Shown here piece after piece: positions 60,001 to 64,000 of a stretch of DNA of 64,000 nt. The notes below the pieces were generated by a model. The model was not told the DNA's origin. It ran no database searches and worked only from the letters and a program-made list of their open reading frames with translations. The position numbers and the translations under genes were made by a program. Numbering within the stretch: the first letter of the stretch is position 1; each line of letters starts with the position of its first letter. The DNA lies in NCBI GenBank assembly GCA_907164885.2, contig OU015496.1:107645707-107709706 (forward strand), given 5' to 3'. This stretch comes from Dolomedes plantarius. Lineage: Eukaryota > Arthropoda > Arachnida > Araneae > Dolomedidae.

Positions 60001-63000
60001 CACTTCCATTGCGCGCAGAATTTTGTAAAAACTATAAGAGATATAACCTATGGATAGAATATATACAAATAATTTAATTTATATTTTAATCTACATCTAA
60101 AATGATTACCATATTACACGTAAAAATTTCAGGCAAATGTATTTTAATGTGCAAGTAATATAAATTTTTTCCCAAAAAATTGCTGTAAACAAATTAGTAA
60201 TATGTACCTACCTAAATTTAGGTAGAAATTGTATAAACATACTGGATTTAAATGTATACAAAATTTTAGCAATGTGTGACCATTAGGTTTGAAGAAATAG
60301 TGCGGGCAAGTTTGAAAATAACAGTTTTTAGATAAATGTATTTAAAGTTTCTATAAATTACTTTACTATTAGCTTTATACATTTGGGCATAACATCGGTT
60401 CTAATTGTAGTATCGATTTAATTTTTTAAAGTTTCTTTACATTCCATTCTTCAAATTTAAATCATAATAAAAAATTAAGTTTTTTTAAGGTTTTAAGGTG
60501 ATCTCCCCCCCCCTTAATAATGAATATAATATGACGCAACGTTTTTGTATCGCCCTTTAAAACTATCTTTTTCTTATGAGATTTTCCCCCTAACAGCTGC
60601 ATGTACCACATAAATTTGTATACTACACCTTGACTGACCAGTTTTATTCATTTAAAACCTACTTTTTAGCTCTAAGAACGTACCCCGCTTTATTATCAAT
60701 GAAATTCCTCGTGCCGAGGAGAAAGGGTTGGTATATTACGCTACAAGTTTGGCTACTTTTCGCCTCCCCCGAGATACACATGCATAATCGCTTCTAATTG
60801 TGTCGCTTTGTTTTTGCAGTTTTTCCCGCCGCTTGGCGAGCGCTATACGCCAAATTGGCGGACTGCTGGACAGATGCAAAACTCATCAGCCACCTGCAAG
60901 AGAGATTTTTCTCGTCCCGTTGGACGACTGACTCCTGAGAATTGCTGTATACGATGCCTAAGATGAGGCGAGGCAGTTGGACTTCAAAAACGGCGCTGTT
61001 CGCATGGGGACTCAAGACTCACCCACCGGTCTTCATAGTAGCATAGAATGCCAAACATTCTGCATTTTTTGAGGCCTTAAGCCCTTTTTTAATATTCCCT
61101 TGAAATAAATATTTTCCATGGTTCACAATTTTGGGTTGTCGTTCCTCGTTTATCGATGCCATTTTTCTATTCCAGATGACGAATTCCCAATCACTGTGCA
61201 GTAATATACCAGTCAACCCATATTTTAAAGCCATATAACACTGATCTGCAAATTTTCAACTATTTTCTGTTGTTTTGAAATGAATATGTATCTGAATGTA
61301 TTTTTGCGCAGATTCCGAAAATGACCTTCGAAATTCCGTATCACGTTTTGTCATAAATGATGGAAATGTGAAAATTAAAAAAAAAAAGTTATTTTTTAAT
61401 TACGTTGCTATATCGCAACGTTTGTAACGTTTGAAAATGTTCTATGGAGGGGAGGAATGATTGCTTAAGGAACAGATAAACATCAATACATATTCAAAAG
61501 CAAACATACCTAACATTGACCACTGGTCTCCCCTTTAAAGTTCCTTTTTTTTGCATTGTCTTCCGTGTGCGTCCGTACAAGTCTCTGTTCAACATCCAAC
61601 AACAATCGGCCATCACATGTACAGTCCACTTTCCTTGGTATCTCTTTTACACCACTTTAATATCCTGATGGAAGCGCTCGCCATATTCTTCCGAAAAATC
61701 ACCAAGATTGTTAGGAAAGTAGTTTAAATGAGCACGAAGAAAGTGAACTTAGACGCTCATATTGCAACCAAGCAGTTTATGAGATTCCAACAGCTCCTAA
61801 ACTAAAGTAGTGCAATTTGAAGCCTTCGTGTTCCCCAAAGAGTTGTGTACCACATTTCTGAATGCAGTCCATGCTCGCAATTCGCACTCACACGTGGTTT
61901 CCTAAAATTTGTTGTCTGCCATTAATTTTCGTATTTGAGGGCCTACAAAAATACCAGCTTTAATTTTTTCTGTCATGATTGATGCAAACCTACCACCCAG
62001 ATACTGAAAGCATTTACTGTCCCTGCTTAAAGCTCTCACGAATTGCTTCATGAAGCCAAGTTTGATGCGTAAAGGTGGCAACAATATTTTCGAGGGATCA
62101 ACCAGTGGAATTGAAACAATGTTTTTTTCGCCAGGTGTGAATATACTTTTGACTGGCCACTGTTGCCGAACCCAATGCTCCGTCCTCGCTCTGGAGTCCC
62201 ATTGACACAAAAAGCAAGGAAATTTTGTGTAGCCTCCTTCTTGGCCGTGCAATTTTCCAATAAACTTGAAATCCCCACACAAAGACCATTTATGAAGTTT
62301 ATACTGCACACATTCCAGCAGTAATTTAAGGTTCTTGTATGTCTCTTTCAAAATCACAGAATGTGCTACTGGAATGGATGGATGGATGTTAGTATTGTGT
62401 AATAAATCACCTTTTAAACTGGATTTGCTGGCATCTATGAACAACCTCCACTCTCCTGAAGTGAAATTGATGTTGAAGTATTTCATGACTGCCGGAATGT
62501 CTCGACAATGTACCAAAGCACCTTCGTCAGCAAAAAAACGGAACAATTCTGCTTCTGGGTGTCTGTACAAGGCGAATCTCGTATTAAGCAACAGTAAATT
62601 CTTTTCATGAAGTCGTGATCCTAAAAGCTATGCTGAGTCTTTAGGTAACTTCCGATTGCGAACCAAATCATTCAGTTTATGCTGTGTAAATGGCACTGGG
62701 GTTTCATCCTCCATGCTGTCCGGTTTGTACATCTCATGTGTAACATCATCTGAATCGGTGTCTGTTGGGGGCTTGATATTGGACGTGGATGGCACAGGGA
62801 TGGATTCACTATGGGGCACTGGTTTTATGGCAGATGGGATATTGTGATACACAATGTTATGTTTACTGGTTCTGGTATGGCCCACGATATTCACTGTGCA
62901 GAAGTAGCAGTCGTCACTGTGATTTTTTGGCTCACGCCACAACATGGGTACACAGAACGGCATTGATCCCCTTTTTCCACTTTTCCAATTCCGCAACCCC

Positions 63001-63829
63001 TCCACACATACACGACGCACTTTGTGAGGAGCCCAAACTTGCCAGTTTAATGCCGAAGTACTGAAAATAAGCATTTTTCACGAAAGGCTCAATTTTTTGC
63101 CTCTGTTTTTTTCCCGTCGTATAATAGACATATATGTAGTAAAAGATGTCTGGATGATTTACAGAACCACGTGAAGCCATTGCACACGCCACAAAGAAAC
63201 AACTGAACGGGAGCAGTCCCTTCTTTGCACTGACTAGTGTACCACGATCTGTCTCAGATAAAACAATTTTATTTCCATTATCAGCTAGATATTTATATTT
63301 ATCTATTCCTTAAACAATAATTCCGTCCCTCCAGAGAACATTTTCACGCGTTACGAACGTTGCCCTATAACGATGTCATTAAAAATACCGTTTTTTTCAT
63401 TTTCACATCTGCGTCATTTGTGAAAAAACGTGACGTGATACAGAATTTTGAAGGTCATTCTCGGAACCTGCGCAAAAAATCCATTCAGATACACCTATTC
63501 ATTTCAAAACAACAAAACCTTGCATATTAGTAAAATAGATCCCTTTGTCGGTTGGGTTTTTTATCTTTTCAAAGTCCTTATATGCAGTATTTTTTGAGAC
63601 AGAAAACGAAGTATAAGCACGTTTCCAACACTCTAGTTTTCTAAAAAGATATTTCAGTAAATCATAATGACGCAAAGAATATTTTCTTACTTCAAGTCAG
63701 GATCCGACTGAAGTTTCAGATAGACGGTTTGGTACGGCATCCCCAGGAGTCGGTCTATAACGTGTACCATTCCATCCACGGCGCCTATGTCGGAGTGCAC
63801 GGCAGCCGCTTTGACGCCAACTCCATCGA
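44866..63829 (-). CDS. Fas1: Fasciclin-1 (FAS1-domain, GPI-anchored adhesion protein), 3' part, five exons
   Basis: Minus-strand gene; the 5' exons lie beyond the window. Joining 63829-63691, 56637-56466, 54309-54192, 52785-52750 and 45068-44866 gives 668 nt in one frame, 221 residues plus stop, each junction with GT/AG ends and matching phases. The product starts in the C-terminal strand-helix region of one FAS1 domain (H2-type motif GMVHVIDRLLG), then contains a complete last FAS1 domain: H1-type FTFFVPSDEAW, the YHVHKILDRHL segment, and H2-type NGVMHVIDRIM. It ends in a polar stretch followed by a hydrophobic tail with no cytoplasmic segment, as expected for a GPI-attachment signal. In insects Fasciclin I is a four-domain homophilic adhesion protein on axons and epithelia (established knowledge). 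Exons are clearly more GC-rich than the introns. Introns are about 7.05, 2.16, 1.41 and 7.68 kb. Another FAS1-family paralogue is possible, but domain order plus C-terminus fit Fas1 best. Confidence 0.9.
45265..46121. mobile_element. Family D TIR element, copy 2, split by family G
   Basis: Left end after TTAA (45261-45264) reads GACGGCTGTGTATTAAACCC then ATTGGATTCGCTCAC; right end reads GAGCGAATCCGATATGGTTA then AACAGCC/TAA. The middle is occupied by the family-G copy at 45371-45800. Lies in the last Fas1 intron. Confidence 0.75.
45371..45800. repeat. Long dispersed repeat, family G, copy 3 (3' part)
   Basis: Matches 12607-12985 in the same orientation (AAATTTTCTG.TGAATCATAT, CTAGCTAGTCGGGAAGTTAG, GATTGCAAGATTTGTACTGG). 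Inserted inside the family-D element. Confidence 0.8.
46122..46610. other. Intron DNA, nothing recognised
   Basis: AT-rich, no supported features; ends in TTA (46608-46610), the target duplication of the next element. Confidence 0.5.
46611..46806. mobile_element. 196-bp GC-rich palindromic PIF/Harbinger-like MITE
   Basis: GGCTCGGTGCACACG at the left and complement GGCTCGGTGCGCACG at the right, flanked by TTA on both sides (46608-46610 and 46807-46809). The arms continue through GATCCGGTGTCGT, GCGGCACCGCAGTTGC, CAGGAGTAC and AGAGTTGAACTAACCGAC, so the element is a hairpin almost throughout. A TTA target with a GGC terminus is characteristic of PIF/Harbinger. Confidence 0.85.
46807..48041. other. 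Intron DNA, nothing recognised
   Basis: Two overlapping frames at 46879-47206 have no family resemblance. A C run lies at about 47520-47531. Confidence 0.5.
48090..48320 (-). pseudogene. Tc1-like transposase C-terminal part
   Basis: Minus-strand segment with IENFWDELGNRIKSCNNRPK, LLQAEWKKIPLVVLQGIVKS and AVIAFRGGSTNY then stop. It contains the third catalytic position (Glu of the IENFWDELG motif) and the characteristic FRGGST.Y C-terminus. The preceding sequence (48321-48480) is shifted and lacks the first two catalytic acids in readable frame. Same element as the N-terminal piece at 48490-48795. Confidence 0.8.
48490..48795 (-). pseudogene. Tc1-like transposase N-terminal DNA-binding part
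   Basis: Minus strand. Begins near the LSHFERGVIVGYRRNGRSL-type first helix-turn-helix, visible in pieces upstream of 48723, and continues with GRPTKMGDKDRWVLSREIRK, HILQEFQQASGSVVSMNTI, RKEAHLRGFHG. This is the paired-box-like DNA-binding region of Tc1 transposases with the GRP linker motif. After GVSPGMD the frame ends before any catalytic residue. Intact proteins are about 340 residues; roughly one third is readable here. Confidence 0.8.
48932..49611. other. Intron DNA, nothing recognised
   Basis: No supported features except a G run at about 49589-49598. Confidence 0.5.
49692..50663 (+). pseudogene. RNase H and zinc-knuckle C-terminal region of a non-LTR retrotransposon ORF2
   Basis: 323-codon open frame. 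Residues about 27-135 are an RNase H domain: GAGVVVY strand, then SYLAEMRAIQIAI (catalytic Glu), SFDIYTDSRSALETL (catalytic Asp), FYWVKAHVGEDGNEEADRVAKEA (His and last Asp). The first catalytic Asp, normally in a YTDGS motif before the GAG strand, is missing: the first 25 residues come from the TIR region instead. Residues about 215-245 hold CWCGEKQTVEHCIYEC, the C-terminal zinc-binding cluster of R1/I/Jockey-like ORF2 proteins. The last 50 residues are hydrophobic and probably past the original stop. No reverse transcriptase or endonuclease. The frame is surprisingly clean for a dead fragment. Confidence 0.8.
50664..51213. other. Interior of the composite element, possibly retroelement 3' UTR
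   Basis: AT-rich sequence following the RNase H frame, then a GC-richer stretch at 51110-51215. Consistent with the 3' UTR of the retroelement, but no poly-A end is visible. Confidence 0.4.
51422..51938 (+). mobile_element. hAT-family remnant with TIRs and 8-bp target duplication
   Basis: 517 bp from CAGTGGTTCTCAAAC to GTTTGAGAACCACTG, with CACTAGCT before and CTCTAGGT after (8 bp, 6 identical), the hAT pattern. Within it a single frame with one stop holds FLFCKELSPTTKGEDIFNIL, then VGICTDGAPYMIGCNKGLVT, CFLHREALMSRTL and VNVIKTRPVKSRQFEQIC. This is the core of the ZBED5/GTF2IRD2-like hAT transposase group, including the conserved Asp of TDGAP. The BED finger, the rest of the RNase-H-like fold and the dimerisation region are missing. 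It lies in the loop of the inner inverted repeat of the composite element. Confidence 0.85.
52750..52785 (-). CDS. Fas1: Fas1 36-nt microexon, probable cassette
   Basis: On the minus strand, a pyrimidine-rich stretch followed by CACAACCAG is the acceptor, and CTAG/GTGAGTAAG at the other end is a near-consensus donor. The 36 nt have phase 1 at both ends, so inclusion adds exactly 12 residues (KSNIAGGLPPLG counting the split codon) and skipping restores Gly and the frame. The insert falls in the last FAS1 domain between PTPTG and TLTLEWEG, a turn between beta strands. Alternatively spliced microexons are known for insect fasciclin I (established knowledge), although those are shorter. Alternative use here is inference; the splice signals and phase are seen directly. 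Confidence 0.8.
52786..52984. other. Fas1 intron upstream of the microexon
   Basis: Contains the pyrimidine tract and acceptor of the microexon; a short G-rich stretch at 52970-52985 precedes the AAGCC array. Confidence 0.5.
52985..53560. repeat. AAGCC-type imperfect low-complexity array
   Basis: About 575 bp made of AAGCC, CCAAG, CTTAAG and AGCTTAAGCCAAGCC words in irregular order with frequent point changes. No strict higher-order period. It lies about 200 bp upstream of the Fas1 microexon acceptor on the transcribed strand. Confidence 0.85.
53561..54191. other. Fas1 intron, nothing recognised
   Basis: AT-rich intron sequence between the AAGCC array and the 54192-54309 exon, including its donor at 54191-54186. 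Confidence 0.6.
54192..54309 (-). CDS. Fas1: Fas1 exon: middle of the last FAS1 domain
   Basis: 118 nt, phase 0 at its start and one extra base (G) at its end. The acceptor is TCTCAACAG and the donor GTAAAG begins at 54191. It encodes 39 residues from ILDRHLVVNRELRTSELE to FKIIHGPTPT. This is the central part of a FAS1 fold: the strand after the Y-H segment, then a short strand GHFKIIHG before a turn. The terminal G can be completed in two ways: with GA from the 36-nt microexon (Gly) or with GT from the last exon (Gly). The domain therefore stays in frame whether or not the microexon is used. Confidence 0.92.
54310..55634. other. Fas1 intron, nothing recognised
   Basis: No repeats identified except a short inverted pair GATCTATATAAAAA / TTTTTATATAGATC at about 54903-54946 that could form a hairpin. 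Confidence 0.5.
55635..55807 (+). repeat. tRNA-derived SINE, family B
   Basis: 173 bp with GATGGCCGAATGGCTAGTGC (box A), GGTTCGAGTCCC (box B), GCCGTTCGGAATCTGCTTTA, GTCTAATTAGCCCTCGTG and a CCAGACCAAA tail. CTTTTGGTCAGA (55623-55634) and CTTTTGATCAGA (55808-55819) form a 12-bp target duplication with one change. In a Fas1 intron, antisense to the gene. Confidence 0.9.
55820..56465. other. Fas1 intron, nothing recognised
   Basis: AT-rich; no supported features. Confidence 0.5.
56466..56637 (-). CDS. Fas1: Fas1 exon: start of the last FAS1 domain (H1 motif)
   Basis: 172 nt. The acceptor is TATTCCAG just above 56637 and the donor GTACG starts at 56465. One base completes a Lys codon with the previous exon, then 57 codons follow, ending in phase 0. 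The peptide holds the FAS1 H1 signature FTFFVPSDEAWAQL near the middle, preceded by DDWGNVLNGNDRR, and ends FPYHVHK, the start of the conserved Y-H segment that continues in the next exon as ILDRHL. The split of this segment exactly at a phase-0 boundary supports both exon ends. No stop or shift is present. The intron downstream is about 2.2 kb and shows no repeat I recognise. Confidence 0.92.
56965..57472. mobile_element. 508-bp pogo/Tigger-like MITE
   Basis: TA/CACTTATACCTCGCT at the left and complement TA/CACCCATACCTCGCT at the right. Inside the ends are TTTATACGGC words and TTCGTTATACGACC, similar in style to Tigger leaders. The frame at 57088-57294 is a low-complexity hydrophobic run, not a gene. 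In a Fas1 intron. Confidence 0.75.
57473..58318. other. Fas1 intron, nothing recognised
   Basis: Two short frames without family resemblance. Confidence 0.5.
58323..58735. mobile_element. Family D TIR element, copy 3
   Basis: 413 bp between TTAA at 58319-58322 and TTAA at 58736-58739. Ends GGCTATTGTGTACTTGCTCA and complement GGCAGCTGTGTACTAATCCT with the ATTGGATTCG and GGAGAAAATGTGTC blocks of the family. Confidence 0.85.
58740..59274. mobile_element. Family D TIR element, copy 4, sharing a TTAA with copy 3
   Basis: Left end GGCTGCTATGTACTAACCCC after TTAA 58736-58739; right end ATAGCAGCC before TTAA 59275-59278. The right third (about 59085-59260) differs from the family, with a GC-richer block, so this copy was altered or invaded after insertion. 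Confidence 0.75.
59279..61262. other. Fas1 intron, nothing recognised
   Basis: About 2 kb. Minus-strand frames at 61015-60794 and 61234-61019 are GC-richer than the rest but show no motif I recognise. Confidence 0.5.
61263..63530 (-). mobile_element. 2.27-kb DNA transposon with ~200-bp TIRs, superfamily not assigned
   Basis: Inverted arms at about 61263-61468 and 63312-63530 share TGTTGTTTTGAAATGAAT, GTATCTGAATG, TTTTTGCGCAG, TTCCGA.AATGACCTTC, TGTATCACG and GAAAATGTTCT with indels. Between them the minus strand carries one broken gene (next entry). Both arms plus a gene filling the interior argue for a formerly autonomous DNA transposon. Exact termini and target duplication are not resolved. 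Confidence 0.75.
61513..63192 (-). pseudogene. Broken transposon protein of an unassigned arthropod family
   Basis: Reads from ATG at 63192 to about 61513, with a frameshift near 63060, an in-frame TAG at 62630-62628 and further stops after 61902; about 560 codons when gaps are ignored. The N-terminal part looks like a cysteine-based domain (CVEGLRNWKSG, MLWREPKNHSDDCYFC); the first expected Cys pair reads FYYIYVYY, so it seems lost. After a Pro/Ser/Thr-rich linker the main domain has EWRLFIDASKSSLKGDLLHN, then FPCFLCQWDSRARTEHW, LGFMKQFVRAL, and near the end GDFSEEYGERFHQDI and MADCCWML. I know closely similar unnamed proteins are common in arthropod genomes, but I cannot name their superfamily. 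Acidic residues in LFIDASK and EEYGERFHQDI are candidates for a DDE site (inference). A domesticated origin is unlikely with so many breaks. Confidence 0.7.
63531..63690. other. Fas1 intron next to the donor site
   Basis: Short AT-rich stretch between the transposon and the exon donor at 63690. Confidence 0.5.
63691..63829 (-). CDS. Fas1: Fas1 exon: end of the penultimate FAS1 domain
   Basis: 139 nt, read right to left. The acceptor is a CTTAACAG context just above 63829 and the donor GTAAG begins at 63690. The exon opens with two bases of a split codon, encodes 45 whole codons, and ends with AA, which the next exon completes to Lys. The peptide contains DGVGVKAAAVHSDIGAVDG and then GMVHVIDRLLGMPYQTVYLK, matching the final strand and conserved helix of a FAS1 repeat (H2 motif, V-H-V-I-D-R). 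It is followed by a short linker QSDPDLK that leads into the next domain. The remaining upstream exons, which would carry the signal peptide and earlier FAS1 repeats, are not in the window; the intron upstream of this exon runs past 64000. Confidence 0.9.
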
Positions 63830-64000
63830 CTGTTAAGGCTTCGAGAAATTAAAAGATATATTTAAAGGTTATTTTTAATAAATTACCTGTATTGACATTT
63901 CACAATTAATGCAATGGACGAAACCATAGAAAACATCCAGTTTCAGTGATTAACGGGCAAGAGTGTATACGTGATGGAAGAGTTCAATTTTCTTTTGATT

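Noticed and set aside
62335..63064. Plus-strand open frames opposite the transposon gene
   Set aside because: Antisense shadows of the minus-strand protein; no motifs.

Overview
This window looks like a piece of a eukaryotic, AT-rich, repeat-rich arthropod genome. I favour a chelicerate, perhaps a spider, but that is inference from the style of the gene and repeats, not from a diagnostic marker. There are no operons, ribosome binding sites or dense open frames. The only host gene I can support is on the minus strand at the right end: the last five visible coding exons of Fasciclin-1 (FAS1-domain, GPI-anchored neural cell-adhesion protein), at 63829-63691, 56637-56466, 54309-54192, 52785-52750 and 45068-44866. 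All splice phases join without a break and give 221 residues up to the stop; the 5' part of the gene lies beyond the window. One exon is a 36-nt, phase-neutral microexon.

Everything else supported is transposable-element or satellite DNA. 1-8 kb: a deleted Tc1/mariner copy, a short Helitron-like element, (TA)n tracts, a small pogo-type MITE, a Tigger/pogo transposase gene cut off and fused to a mariner end, and a 0.77-kb foldback element. 8-18 kb: tRNA-derived SINEs of three families, two copies of a long dispersed repeat, a ~250-bp tandem repeat with a SINE inserted in it, and a dead Tc1 transposase. 18-25 kb: (TA)n tracts, a 1.76-kb Helitron-like element whose body is about ten ~145-bp tandem units, a solo-LTR-like stretch, and two terminal-inverted-repeat (TIR) elements sharing one TTAA. 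25-37 kb: more MITEs, SINEs and pieces of a transposase and a non-LTR element, including a SINE split by a TTAA-type MITE.

37-44.6 kb is an AT-rich stretch without recognisable repeats or genes directly downstream of the Fasciclin-1 stop. The Fasciclin-1 introns (44.9-63.8 kb) hold a deleted Tc1 copy, a PIF/Harbinger-like palindrome, a 2.6-kb TIR composite carrying a retroelement RNase H frame and a hAT remnant, an AAGCC-type low-complexity array, a pogo-like MITE, two more TTAA-sharing elements, and a 2.27-kb element with ~200-bp terminal inverted repeats encoding a broken cysteine-containing protein that I cannot assign to a named transposase superfamily. That last element and the RNase H composite are the best candidates for something undescribed.
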